Shown here one piece after another: positions 9,117 through 18,139 of a DNA stretch of 42,489 nucleotides (the first letter of the stretch is position 1; every line of letters starts with the position of its first letter). The translations under genes and the position numbers were made by a program. The notes under the pieces are model-generated. The model saw only the letters and a program-made list of their open reading frames with translations. It searched no databases and was not told where the DNA came from. This stretch comes from SAR202 cluster bacterium (GTDB lineage Bacteria; Chloroflexota; Dehalococcoidia; Lucifugimonadales; GCA-2719675), in assembly GCA_009392295.1 (NCBI GenBank), contig VFGW01000003.1, positions 1-42,489 of the forward strand, read 5' to 3'.

Positions 9117-11291
9117 ATGCCTAAAAAGTTAGTTATAGTTGAATCACCTACCAAGGCTAGGACCATTGGTAGATTTTTGGGGAACCAATATGAAGTTATG
9201 GCTTCTATGGGTCATGTAAGAGATTTGTCTCAAAGTGGAAAAGATAAACTTGGGATAGATATTCAAGGAGATCCTTTAGAATTTAAGCCAAAATATAGGA
9301 CTTTGTCTGATAAAGCGAATAAGAAGACAGTTTCAGATATTACCGAATTAGCTAAGCAAGCTGATGTTGTTTATCTTGCTACTGATGCTGATAGAGAAGG
9401 AGAAGCTATTTCTTGGCACTTATTAGAAGTTGCTAAAATAAATCAGTCAAAAGTAAAAAGAGTTATTTTTCATGAGATCACAAAAAATGCAGTACAAGAA
9501 GCTTTTGAAAGTCCCCGAGAACTAGATCAGCATTTAGTAGATGCTTATCAGGCTAGAATAATGTTAGATAAGATTATTGGTTTTAAAGGTAGTCCAATAC
9601 TTTGGAAAAAAGTTAAATCTGGCAGTTCTGTTGGAAGAGTTCAATCAATTTCAGTTAAACTTGTAGTTGATCTGGAAGAAAAAATTGAAGTATTTAAACC
9701 TGTTGAATATTGGAATATAGAAGGTGAATTTCTTAAATCAGATTCACAAAAGAATGAAAAATTTACAGCTAAATTGATTGGTATTTCAGGCCAAGATGGA
9801 AAATTATCTATTCAAAATGAAGAATCAGCTAATAGGATAATTCAAGATATAGAAGGTTGTAGTTATCGGTCAGAAAAAATCCAAACGGAAGAGAAGCATC
9901 GAAAACCTGCACCACCGTTTATTACTAGTACCCTGCAACAAGAGTCATCAAGGAAACTAAGGATGAGTCCTTCCCAGGCGATGCGAATTGCTCAGCAACT
10001 TTATGAAGGAATTGAAATCGGTTCTGAAGGACAAGTTGGATTAATTACTTATATGAGGACTGATTCTACTAATGTATCTAATTCTGCTTTAGAAGAAACT
10101 TCTAAATATATTTTGGAAAAATTTGGCGAAAAATATGTTTCAAAGTCTTATAGACGTTATTCAAAAAAGGTTGTAGGCGCCCAGGAGGCTCATGAGGCTA
10201 TTAGGCCCACGTCTGTTTTTCATACTCCTAATTCAATAAAATCTTATTTAAATTCGGAACAATTTAGAGTATATGATTTAATTTGGAAGCGAATGGTTGC
10301 CAGCCAGATGCCAGATGCGATTTTTGATTATAAAACTATAGATATTGTTTCTAAAGACTCACATTCTGGAGATAAATATATTTTTCAAATATCTGGATCT
10401 AAAATAAAGTTTGATGGATTTCGTGCAATATATATAGAAGGTACAGATGATGAAAGTGATTCTTTGAATGGCAAAGGGGATGATTTACCAAATTTACATG
10501 AAGGTGAATTTGTTGAATGTGTAGATAAAATTTTGGAACAAAATTTTACAAAACCTCCTAGTCGTTTTTCTGAAGCATCTCTTATTAAGGCGCTTGAAAA
10601 AGAGGGTATAGGTAGGCCAAGTACCTACGCAACTATAGTAAAAACTATACAAGAAAGGGATTATGTAATTAAAGAAAAAGGACGTTTTGTACCTACAAAA
10701 TTAGGTCGTCAAGTAACATATTTTCTTAAGGAATATATTCCAAATATAATGGATGTGAAATTTACTACAAAAATTGAGAAACAGCTGGATGAAATAGCAG
10801 ATGGTTTAACTGGGTATAATCCTGTTTTAGGTAAATTTTATACTCCATTTACTAAAGATCTTGATAATGCTGAAACTGCACCTAGAATTGCACGTTCTTT
10901 ACTTGATGATGAAAGTGAATATGTTTGCGAAAAATGTGAACGTCCTATGGTTATTAAAACTGGAAGAAATGGTAGATTTTTAGCTTGTAGTGGATTCCCT
11001 GAATGTAAAAATGCTAAATCATTGCCTATAGGAATCGATTGCCCTGAATGTAAAAATTCTATAGTCGAGAGAAAATATAAAGGAAAAGTTTTTTATGCTT
11101 GTAATGGATACCCACAATGTGAATTTACAGTAGATAAAAAACCTATTTCTAAGCCTTGCGAAGAATGTGATTCAGGTGGATTATTGATTCCGTATAGACG
11201 AGATACTTTTCAATGCATTTCCTGCAAGTCTATTTGTGAAATTTCTCCAGATGAAATTGAAGAAAATAAATCTACAACTATAAAAGCATGA
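9117..11291 (+). CDS. topA: DNA topoisomerase I (type IA)
   Basis: This enzyme relaxes negatively supercoiled DNA through a 5'-phosphotyrosine intermediate. The TOPRIM domain opens with KLVIVESPTKARTI and carries the DADREGEA acidic motif (Asp90, Asp92). The active-site Tyr312 lies in LITYMRTDST. The C-terminus has three zinc-ribbon-like modules: CEKC with a later CSGFPEC, CPEC with CNGYPQC, and CEEC with CISC. A GTG at 9096 is in frame, but AGAGG at 9105-9109 correctly precedes the ATG at 9117, which gives the usual MPKKLVIVES start. About 140 bp of AT-rich spacer separate it from clpX, so it may have its own promoter. Confidence 0.96.
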   Translation: MPKKLVIVESPTKARTIGRFLGNQYEVMASMGHVRDLSQSGKDKLGIDIQGDPLEFKPKYRTLSDKANKKTVSDITELAKQADVVYLATDADREGEAISWHLLEVAKINQSKVKRVIFHEITKNAVQEAFESPRELDQHLVDAYQARIMLDKIIGFKGSPILWKKVKSGSSVGRVQSISVKLVVDLEEKIEVFKPVEYWNIEGEFLKSDSQKNEKFTAKLIGISGQDGKLSIQNEESANRIIQDIEGCSYRSEKIQTEEKHRKPAPPFITSTLQQESSRKLRMSPSQAMRIAQQLYEGIEIGSEGQVGLITYMRTDSTNVSNSALEETSKYILEKFGEKYVSKSYRRYSKKVVGAQEAHEAIRPTSVFHTPNSIKSYLNSEQFRVYDLIWKRMVASQMPDAIFDYKTIDIVSKDSHSGDKYIFQISGSKIKFDGFRAIYIEGTDDESDSLNGKGDDLPNLHEGEFVECVDKILEQNFTKPPSRFSEASLIKALEKEGIGRPSTYATIVKTIQERDYVIKEKGRFVPTKLGRQVTYFLKEYIPNIMDVKFTTKIEKQLDEIADGLTGYNPVLGKFYTPFTKDLDNAETAPRIARSLLDDESEYVCEKCERPMVIKTGRNGRFLACSGFPECKNAKSLPIGIDCPECKNSIVERKYKGKVFYACNGYPQCEFTVDKKPISKPCEECDSGGLLIPYRRDTFQCISCKSICEISPDEIEENKSTTIKA

Positions 11292-11378
11292 TATTTTTAG
11301 ATTAATATTTTAATAAAATATAATTCAAAGACCATTAAGTTGGATGTGTTATTTGTTGATTGCAGATAAAATTTCTTT

Positions 11379-12293
11379 ATGGACAAAGTTAATAGAGAAC
11401 AATTGATTGAAAGTTTCAAAAATTTTTTATCTGAACAGCAAGCCCTTGCAGATTTGACAATTAGAAATTATATTTCTGATTTAAATTCTTTATTTGAATT
11501 TATGAGAATAAAGAATTTGTCTGAAATGAATTCTTTAAATAAAGTTGTGATTAGAGATTACTTAAGTTGGTTAACGCAACTTGGATATGTGCGATCCAGT
11601 TTGGTCAGGAAACAAAGTGGATTAAGGGTGTTTTTAAAATGGATGTTGAATAATGGATATATTTCAGTGAATCCATTACCAAAGAGGAGCTTGATAAGGA
11701 GAGAGGTTAAATTACCTAGGTTTTTATCTGTAGAAGAAGTTAATAGATTATTGTCTATGCCAGATATATCAAATAAATTTGGTTCTCGTGATAAAGCGAT
11801 ATTAGAGTTGCTTTATGCTTCTGGTGTAAGAGTTAGCGAAATTGAAATGTTGAATTTGAAAAACCTAGATTTAGATGAAATGCAAATGGTTGTTATGGGT
11901 AAGGGTGCAAAACAAAGGATTGTTTATTTGGGAAGAATTGCTAAAAATTCACTAGAGACTTATTTAAAATATTATAGGAATCAATTTCCTGTTGCTTCTA
12001 ATGAAGATTCAGTTTTTATTAATAGAGATGGATTTAGGCTTAGCAAACGTACAATCCAGTTAATAATAAAAAAATATTCTTTAAAGGCAGGCTTAGGCAA
12101 TGAAGTGCATACTCATACCCTTAGACATTCTTTTGCAACTCATTTGTTAGATGGAGGAGCTGATATTAGGGTTGTACAAGAATTATTGGGCCATACAAGC
12201 ACTAGTACTACTCAAATGTATACACATGTTACTAAGAATCAAAAAATTAAAGAATATTTGAAAGCTCATCCTCGTTCAACACATCATGTGTAG
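11379..12293 (+). CDS. Tyrosine recombinase of the XerC/XerD type
   Basis: Xer recombinases resolve chromosome dimers at dif. The N-terminal SAM-like core-binding domain (about 1-95) is followed by the catalytic domain with Arg151 (GVRVSE), Lys176 (GKGAKQR), His246 and Arg249 (HTLRHSFATHLL), His272 (LLGHTS) and Tyr281 (MYTHV), a complete catalytic set. Length (304) is standard for XerC/XerD and too short and clean for most phage integrases. The position after topA within a housekeeping run also argues for Xer. XerC and XerD cannot be told apart here, and no second copy is in the window. The site upstream of the ATG is weak. Confidence 0.92.
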   Translation: MDKVNREQLIESFKNFLSEQQALADLTIRNYISDLNSLFEFMRIKNLSEMNSLNKVVIRDYLSWLTQLGYVRSSLVRKQSGLRVFLKWMLNNGYISVNPLPKRSLIRREVKLPRFLSVEEVNRLLSMPDISNKFGSRDKAILELLYASGVRVSEIEMLNLKNLDLDEMQMVVMGKGAKQRIVYLGRIAKNSLETYLKYYRNQFPVASNEDSVFINRDGFRLSKRTIQLIIKKYSLKAGLGNEVHTHTLRHSFATHLLDGGADIRVVQELLGHTSTSTTQMYTHVTKNQKIKEYLKAHPRSTHHV

Positions 12294-12426
12294 AATGAGG
12301 TAATTTTGAAAAATTTAGTTTAATTGAATAAAAGTTAAACGACATATTAATAGTATTTCTGTTTTGTTCACTGATATTCTATATCACAGTTCTTTTGATA
12401 AAATTTTAAGGCTTTAGGAAATCATT

Positions 12427-12873
12427 ATGAAAATATTACTAATTAATGGACCGAATCTTAATATGTTAGGAAACAGAGATTCAGGATTTTATGGATCTAA
12501 GTCTCTAAATGAAATTCAGGAAATTATTGAAGAGAAAGCGAAGTATTTGTCTGTGGATTTGATTAATTTTCAATCAAATCATGAAGGTGAAATTGTAGAG
12601 TTTATTCAAAAAAATTCTTCTTTAGCGTCAGGAATAATAATTAATGCGGGTGCACTGACTCACTATGGTATTTCATTGAGGGATTCATTATCAGATTCAA
12701 AATTGCCTTTTGTAGAAGTTCACTTATCTAATATATATTCCAGGGAAGAATTTAGAAGGATTAGTTTATTAGCTCCTATAGCTCTTGGAGTTATCGCTGG
12801 ATTGAAATTTAAAGGTTATGAGTATGCATTTGATTATTTAACTAATTATTTGGATCAAAAGGATTTGCAATGA
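12427..12873 (+). CDS. aroQ: Type II 3-dehydroquinate dehydratase
   Basis: The enzyme dehydrates 3-dehydroquinate to 3-dehydroshikimate in aromatic amino-acid synthesis. Family motifs are the opening LLINGPNLNMLG, the lid with the catalytic Tyr of FYG (residue 23), NAGALTHYGISLRD (the Asn and His region) and EVHLSNIYSREEFR. The lid segment reads NRDSGFYG, where most members have RExxxYG, a small deviation. At 148 residues it has the normal length. It overlaps the next gene by 4 nt (ATGA), so the two are translationally coupled. Confidence 0.95.
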   Translation: MKILLINGPNLNMLGNRDSGFYGSKSLNEIQEIIEEKAKYLSVDLINFQSNHEGEIVEFIQKNSSLASGIIINAGALTHYGISLRDSLSDSKLPFVEVHLSNIYSREEFRRISLLAPIALGVIAGLKFKGYEYAFDYLTNYLDQKDLQ

Positions 12874-13955
12874 ATATTTCAGGCAGACTAAATAGACTAA
12901 GATCGGAAATGACGGATAACAGTTTAGATGTAATGCTAATTTCAAGTCCTGAAAACAGGAGATATTTTTCGGGTTTTACTGGGTCATTTGGCAATTTATT
13001 TATTACTCATGAAGATCAATTTTTGGTCACGGATTTTCGATATGTAGAGCAAGCAGAAACACAGTGCTCAGAATTTTCAGTTGTCAGGTTATCTGGAGGT
13101 GGATATAGTTGGATGATTAATCTCCTCGGTAAAAATTCTAATTTCAAGATAGGTTTTGAAGGTAACGATTTATCAGTTGAGCAATATTTCAACTTGGAAG
13201 CAACTTTAAGTAATTCTACAAGTATTTCTGGATTTAAATTAGTTAAAACGACATCCTTACTTGATATGATTAGAGCGGTAAAAGATAGCCAAGAAATAGA
13301 AACTTTAAAAAAAGCCATTGAAATTACAGATGCTTCTTTTTCTGAAATTTCTAATTCTAGTAAGCCTGGAATGTCTGAAAAAGAAATAGCTTGGGAATTA
13401 GAGAAAGCTATGAGAATTAAGGGCGCTGAAAGTTTGGCTTTCGATACTATTGTTGCTGCTGGCAAGAATGGCTCTATGGCTCACCATAGAGCTGGAGATT
13501 CAGTCATTTCATATCCGGATTTTGTTGTAATTGATATGGGAGCAAAATTTCAAGGATATTGCGCAGATTTAACTAGAACAATTTTTTTAGGAGAATTAGA
13601 TAATAAATTTCGTGAAATTTATGAAATTGTTTTATCAGCTCAAGTTGAAGCAACACGAGCTGCAAAACCAGGTATGACTGGTGGAGAATTAGATAATATT
13701 GCACGAAAAGTTATTTCAAATGCAGGTTTTGGAGATTATTTTGGTCATGGCCTAGGTCATGGGGTTGGCTTGGTTGTTCATGAATATCCAAGAGTTGGCC
13801 CTAAATCTCAAGATGTGTTAAAAAATGGTATGGTTTTTACTATTGAACCCGGGATATATATTCCAGAATGGGGAGGGATTCGTATTGAAGATGTAATTGT
13901 TTTAGATTCGGATCAGCCTGTGGTTCTTAGTAAGTCAGAAAAAATAAAAATCTGA
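12870..13955 (+). CDS. M24 family aminopeptidase (Xaa-Pro peptidase type)
   Basis: This is a cytoplasmic dinuclear metallopeptidase with the creatinase-like N-terminal domain (about 1-130) and the pita-bread catalytic domain. The five metal ligands can be placed as Asp222, Asp233 (CADLTRT), His297 (GHGLGHGVG), Glu326 (TIEPGIY) and Glu340 (IRIEDV). HEYPRVGP matches the proline-specific members. In many bacteria an M24 peptidase gene sits directly before efp, as here, so the usual name would be Xaa-Pro aminopeptidase/PepP or PepQ-like. The exact specificity is not visible in sequence. The ATG overlaps the aroQ stop, and efp follows after 26 nt. Confidence 0.92.
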   Translation: MNISGRLNRLRSEMTDNSLDVMLISSPENRRYFSGFTGSFGNLFITHEDQFLVTDFRYVEQAETQCSEFSVVRLSGGGYSWMINLLGKNSNFKIGFEGNDLSVEQYFNLEATLSNSTSISGFKLVKTTSLLDMIRAVKDSQEIETLKKAIEITDASFSEISNSSKPGMSEKEIAWELEKAMRIKGAESLAFDTIVAAGKNGSMAHHRAGDSVISYPDFVVIDMGAKFQGYCADLTRTIFLGELDNKFREIYEIVLSAQVEATRAAKPGMTGGELDNIARKVISNAGFGDYFGHGLGHGVGLVVHEYPRVGPKSQDVLKNGMVFTIEPGIYIPEWGGIRIEDVIVLDSDQPVVLSKSEKIKI

Positions 13956-13981
13956 TTGTAAAATTTTTTAGGAGTAAATAC

Positions 13982-14545
13982 ATGACATTTGGTTTTGGAG
14001 ATTTGAAAAAAGGAAATGCAATAGAACTTGATGGAGAACCTTATTTTATTGTTGAATATGAAAAAAACAAAATGCAGAAAAGAGCTCCTGTAACTAGGAT
14101 TAGATTGAAATCAATTAGAACAGGCAGAGTTATTGATAAAAATTTTTCGGGTTATGATATTAAATTGACCCCAGCTATTGTTGAGAGAAAGAAAGCAAAA
14201 TATCTTTATAATGATTCAGATATATATTATTTTATGGATGAAGATGATTTTGAACAATACGCTTTATCTGCAGATTTAGTTGAAGATGTTTCAGCATATT
14301 TAATTGATGAATTAAGTCTTGAGTTGTTGTTTTATGAAAATCAACCTGTTTCTATTGAGCTACCTATAACAGTAGATTTAGAAGTAATTGAAACAGAACC
14401 TGGTTACAAAGGAGATACGGCACAGGGCGGCACAAAGCCTGCGGTGCTTGAAACAGGATTGAAATTAATGGTACCTTTATTCATTGAGTCAGGAAATGTT
14501 GTTAAAGTAGATACAAGAAATGATACATATGTTTCTAGAGTTTAG
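13982..14545 (+). CDS. efp: Translation elongation factor P
   Basis: EF-P enters the ribosomal E site and relieves stalling at proline stretches. The three-domain layout is complete over 187 residues, ending with the domain III signature (ETEPGYKGDTA and VETGL-like VLETGLKL) and VDTRNDTYVSRV. The domain I tip loop is unusual. Where most bacteria have VKPGKG, this protein has NKMQKRAP at residues 29-36, with Lys33 at the position of the modified Lys/Arg. I recall similar KMQ-RAP loops in Chloroflexota, so it is probably a lineage trait. A strong AGGAG precedes the ATG. Confidence 0.95.
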   Translation: MTFGFGDLKKGNAIELDGEPYFIVEYEKNKMQKRAPVTRIRLKSIRTGRVIDKNFSGYDIKLTPAIVERKKAKYLYNDSDIYYFMDEDDFEQYALSADLVEDVSAYLIDELSLELLFYENQPVSIELPITVDLEVIETEPGYKGDTAQGGTKPAVLETGLKLMVPLFIESGNVVKVDTRNDTYVSRV

Positions 14546-14579
14546 CTTTTAGTAAATATAAGCTGTTTAGGATTTATTA

Positions 14580-15782
14580 ATGTCCATTTATTCGATTTCA
14601 GAGCTTAATAAATATTTAAAGACATTATTAAATTTTGATAATATTTTACAAGATATTTGGGTGCAAGGACAAATTGGTAGTTTTACAAAAGCTGCATCTG
14701 GTCATAGCTATTTTTCACTTAGAGATTCTGATTCAACAATCAATTGTGTAATGTTTAAGGGTATATCAGGTATTACAGAAATAGAAACTGGTATGTCGGT
14801 GGTTGCCCATGGTCGAGTTTCTGTGTATGAACCTAGAGGGCAATTGCAAATGATTGTAGATGTAATTCAACCAGAAGGGGTTGGATTATTACAAATTCAA
14901 TTTGACCAAATGAAAGAGAAATTAGATAAAGAAGGTTTATTTAATGAATCTCGAAAAAGAGGAATACCAAAATTTCCAAATCGCATTGCTGTAATAACAT
15001 CTCCTACTGGAGCCGTTTGGCAGGATATACAGAATGTCATTCGAAGGAGATATCCAGTAGTAGAATTGCTTTTAATTCCATCTATTGTTCAAGGAGATTC
15101 TGCTTCTAAGTCATTGGTTAATTCTTTTGAAATCTTAAATACTTTAAATAAAGTTGATGTTGTGATTGTAGCTCGAGGTGGTGGATCTTTAGAAGATCTT
15201 TGGCCATTTAATGAGGAATTAGTTGCACGTGCTGTGTATTCTTCTTCTGTTCCTGTAATTAGTGCAATAGGTCATGAAACTGATTTCACAATTATTGATA
15301 TGGTTGCTGATTTAAGGGCTTCTACACCTTCTATTGCTGCAGAAATAGCTGTTCCAGATAAAGAGGAATTGTTAACAAGTGTAAAAGATTCGGGAAGTAA
15401 ATTATTATTCTACTTAGAAAATTTGTTGAAAAGAAATAGGGTGTATTTGGAATCATTTCCAAAAAACCTTGAGAAATTTATTGTAGATTTAGATTTGTTT
15501 AGGATGAAAATTGATGATTGTTTAAATTCTATCGTCAAACAGTTTGATCATGAATTTGAAATTAAAAAAACTAAAACTCAAGCTATAGTTGAAAGATTAA
15601 ATTCATTAAATCCTAATGCTGTTTTAAAGAGAGGTTTTGCTATTGTACAAAACAAAAAAAATGACAATATTGTCCAAAATTTAAATGATATAGAACCTGG
15701 AGATTTGGTAAATATCACATTGAACAAAGGGAATTTTGAAGCAGAAGTATTATCTGATAAAAAAAATAGAAATATTGATTAA
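14580..15782 (+). CDS. xseA: Exodeoxyribonuclease VII large subunit
   Basis: XseA is the catalytic subunit of the single-strand exonuclease VII. The N-terminal OB-fold DNA-binding domain is clear (IWVQGQIGSFTKAASGHSYFSLRD), followed by the catalytic core with IAVITSPTGAVWQDI, the ARGGGSLEDLWPFNEE motif and AIGHETDFTI, and then a long helical C-terminal region. Length (400) is at the lower end but complete. It is followed by xseB after 27 nt, so both subunits are made from one operon. Confidence 0.95.
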   Translation: MSIYSISELNKYLKTLLNFDNILQDIWVQGQIGSFTKAASGHSYFSLRDSDSTINCVMFKGISGITEIETGMSVVAHGRVSVYEPRGQLQMIVDVIQPEGVGLLQIQFDQMKEKLDKEGLFNESRKRGIPKFPNRIAVITSPTGAVWQDIQNVIRRRYPVVELLLIPSIVQGDSASKSLVNSFEILNTLNKVDVVIVARGGGSLEDLWPFNEELVARAVYSSSVPVISAIGHETDFTIIDMVADLRASTPSIAAEIAVPDKEELLTSVKDSGSKLLFYLENLLKRNRVYLESFPKNLEKFIVDLDLFRMKIDDCLNSIVKQFDHEFEIKKTKTQAIVERLNSLNPNAVLKRGFAIVQNKKNDNIVQNLNDIEPGDLVNITLNKGNFEAEVLSDKKNRNID

Positions 15783-15809
15783 AAAAATTCATTATTTTAG
15801 GAGAATTTT

Positions 15810-16061
15810 ATGACTAAGTTAAAAAACAAGAATGAAAATTTGGAAGATATTACTTTTGAAAAAGCATTTGAAAATCTTCAAATGTCTGTAAAAGAGCTTG
15901 AATCAGGAGATTTGTCGCTTACTGATGCTACTAATTTATATGAAAAAGGAATGAAGCTAGTTGCTTTATGTAATGAAATATTAACTAAAACAGAATTGAA
16001 GATTTCTGAAATTAAAAACACATATGCACAGGAAGATTTTATTGATAATAATGAAGAATAA
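15810..16061 (+). CDS. xseB: Exodeoxyribonuclease VII small subunit
   Basis: This 83-residue helical protein matches XseB, which wraps the coiled-coil of XseA to activate it. The conserved stretch is TFEKAFENLQMSVKELESGDLSLTDATNLYEKGMKL, given here as separate motifs: FEKAFENL, LESGDLSL and YEKGMKL. A clear AGGAG (15799-15803) precedes the ATG at 15810. Confidence 0.93.
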   Translation: MTKLKNKNENLEDITFEKAFENLQMSVKELESGDLSLTDATNLYEKGMKLVALCNEILTKTELKISEIKNTYAQEDFIDNNEE

Positions 16062-16109
16062 TAGACATTATTTTTTTGAGGGAAAAAATTTTAATCGAAA
16101 AGAGAAAGT

Positions 16110-17117
16110 GTGTTAAATTCAGCTAGGTTTAATAAAAATAGTCCTGTCACAATTATTTTATTGAGTTTAAATTTTATTGTTTGGATAATTGCAGAAATAG
16201 CTGGTAGTACCAATGATGCAAATACATTACTAGATTTTGGTGCTTTATTTGGTCCTTTTATTGTAACTGGAGAGTATTGGAGGTTGTTTTCATCTTTATT
16301 TTTGCATGTAGGACTACTACATTTATTGTTTAATTGTTTTGCTTTATTTATTTTTGGCCCATTGATAGAAAATATTTTTGGGAAATTTAGATTTGTTAGT
16401 ATTTATTTGTTTGCTGGTATTTCTGGAAGTCTAATAAGTTTATATTTTAATCCTTTAGTGGTTGCAGCAGGGGCAAGTGGTTCTATATTTGGTTTATTAG
16501 GTGCTTTAGCTGCATTTTTCTTACTTAAGAGAAATATTTTAGGTACTTTTGCTAAAAAAAATTTTATTGGTGTAATCATTTTAGTTGCTTTTAATATGTT
16601 TTTTGGATTTTTGATTCCTGGAGTAGATAATTTTGCTCATTTTGGCGGTTTTATTTCTGGATTAATTATTTCTATTGTTTTGGTTCCAGTTTTACCAATT
16701 GAAAATTCAATTTTCTCTCCAACAATATTTTCAGTTGCTTCAAAATCTTTTATTTCAAGGTATATATATTTGGCAATCATATTTGTGAGTTTAATCGTTA
16801 TAGCATTTATTTCAATTAATAACATTCCTGATAATTTTTATACAAGACTTATTCAAGCTGAGAAATATTTTGAGAATGCGCAATATAACATGGTTTTGCA
16901 GGAAACAGATGCAGTAGTTTCAGCTGTTTCAAGTGGCCAGAAGTATTCTGAATTCGGTTCTTATAATTTTCTAGGGTCTATTTTTTATTTTAGAGGGTTA
17001 GCATACATTAATTTAGGGGATAACTATTTAGCTATTAAAGAATTTGGTAGTGCTGTAAGATATGGGGATTCTGTAATACGCGAAAAATCTTTAAGAGAAA
17101 TAAAAAAATTAGAGTAA
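16110..17117 (+). CDS. Rhomboid-family intramembrane serine protease with C-terminal TPR-like tail
   Basis: The first about 200 residues form a six-helix rhomboid core: HLLFN (His71, Asn75) of the oxyanion region, the nucleophile motif GASGSIFG with Ser123, and the catalytic His177 in NFAHFGGFISG. Both dyad residues are present, so activity is likely. A seventh hydrophobic helix near 213-235 is followed by a soluble tail of about 100 residues that reads like one or two TPR hairpins (FYFRGLAYINLGDNYLAIKEF). This architecture occurs in several bacterial phyla, and the tail may recruit partners. The start is GTG at 16110, as no ATG fits. Confidence 0.88.
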   Translation: MLNSARFNKNSPVTIILLSLNFIVWIIAEIAGSTNDANTLLDFGALFGPFIVTGEYWRLFSSLFLHVGLLHLLFNCFALFIFGPLIENIFGKFRFVSIYLFAGISGSLISLYFNPLVVAAGASGSIFGLLGALAAFFLLKRNILGTFAKKNFIGVIILVAFNMFFGFLIPGVDNFAHFGGFISGLIISIVLVPVLPIENSIFSPTIFSVASKSFISRYIYLAIIFVSLIVIAFISINNIPDNFYTRLIQAEKYFENAQYNMVLQETDAVVSAVSSGQKYSEFGSYNFLGSIFYFRGLAYINLGDNYLAIKEFGSAVRYGDSVIREKSLREIKKLE

Positions 17118-17140
17118 TCATTTACTAGTGGATAATTTTG

Positions 17141-18139
17141 ATGTTCGATAAAATATCTATAGATCGAAAGTTGATAGATGAATTGTATCTTAATGGTATT
17201 ATCAGTAATGAAGCTAGACAATATTGTTTGAATACATATTATCCCAGGAATGAATGGTTGATATGGTTTTCTAGGTTGTTAATGTTTTTAGGTGTGGCAT
17301 TTATTCTTTCTGGGATAATATATTTTTTCGCATACAATTGGGATCAAATTTCATCTGTGTATAAGCTTTTAATTATTGAATTAATGATTATATCTAGCGT
17401 TGCTGCTGCATACATATATTCTTTAAAAGATATTAAAGGGCAGATATTTTTATTTTCTGCTAGTTTGTTTGTAGGATTATTTTTTGTTGTGGTTGGGCAA
17501 GTTTATATCAGTGATTCTCCTGTATTTTTGTTTTTTTTATATTGGTCAATATTAATAATTGGCTGGACATTAATTTCGAATTTTTATCCTCAATGGTTCT
17601 TGTTGATATTTCTAGTAAATATTTTTTTAATCACATGGTGGAATCAATGGGTATCACCATCTAATGACATCGAATTTATGATATATACATTTTTAATGAT
17701 ATTTAATGGATTAATTTTAAGTTTGCGAGAATATTTTGCGTCAGATGAAAAAATAAAATGGTTGCGATTTAGATGGATTCGAATTTTACTTACTTTTTTA
17801 GTACTAACAATAATGCTTATTCCAATTTTGACTCTTATTATATCAGTAACTGAGGCGACTTTTTCTGTGATTTTGAGTGCTGTATTGGGTATATTGGGTC
17901 ATATAATTTTTTATTATGTTTATAGATATAAATTTAAAGATTTATTAGTATTGGCTACTTTAGCATTTTCAGTATGTATTGTGATTCAAGTTTTTGGATT
18001 TGAATTTTTTGGAAATTTGATAGGAGGAACTGATGGAATACTTTTTGCAATCATGGGAATCGTTGCATTATTAACATTTTCTTATGCAATTATTGTATTA
18101 CGTAAAATAGATAAAAGTATGGAATCAAGTAATGTATAA
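17141..18139 (+). CDS. DUF2157-type multi-pass membrane protein
   Basis: The short soluble N-terminus (about 40 residues, with the LIDELYLNGIISNEAR helix typical of DUF2157) is followed by eight or more hydrophobic segments, including IIYFFAYNWDQISSVYK, a family-like motif. It is the first of three consecutive genes (DUF2157, DUF4401-like, GDYXXLXY) that are often found together in other bacteria. Their joint function is not established. A TTG directly before the ATG is in frame, and I prefer the ATG at 17141. It overlaps the next gene by 8 nt, implying coupling. Confidence 0.75.
   Translation: MFDKISIDRKLIDELYLNGIISNEARQYCLNTYYPRNEWLIWFSRLLMFLGVAFILSGIIYFFAYNWDQISSVYKLLIIELMIISSVAAAYIYSLKDIKGQIFLFSASLFVGLFFVVVGQVYISDSPVFLFFLYWSILIIGWTLISNFYPQWFLLIFLVNIFLITWWNQWVSPSNDIEFMIYTFLMIFNGLILSLREYFASDEKIKWLRFRWIRILLTFLVLTIMLIPILTLIISVTEATFSVILSAVLGILGHIIFYYVYRYKFKDLLVLATLAFSVCIVIQVFGFEFFGNLIGGTDGILFAIMGIVALLTFSYAIIVLRKIDKSMESSNV

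Noticed and set aside
11379..12293. Phage integrase or integron interpretation of the tyrosine recombinase
   Set aside because: Length, full Xer-like motifs and the position in a housekeeping run between topA and aroQ, without attachment sites or phage genes, favour Xer.
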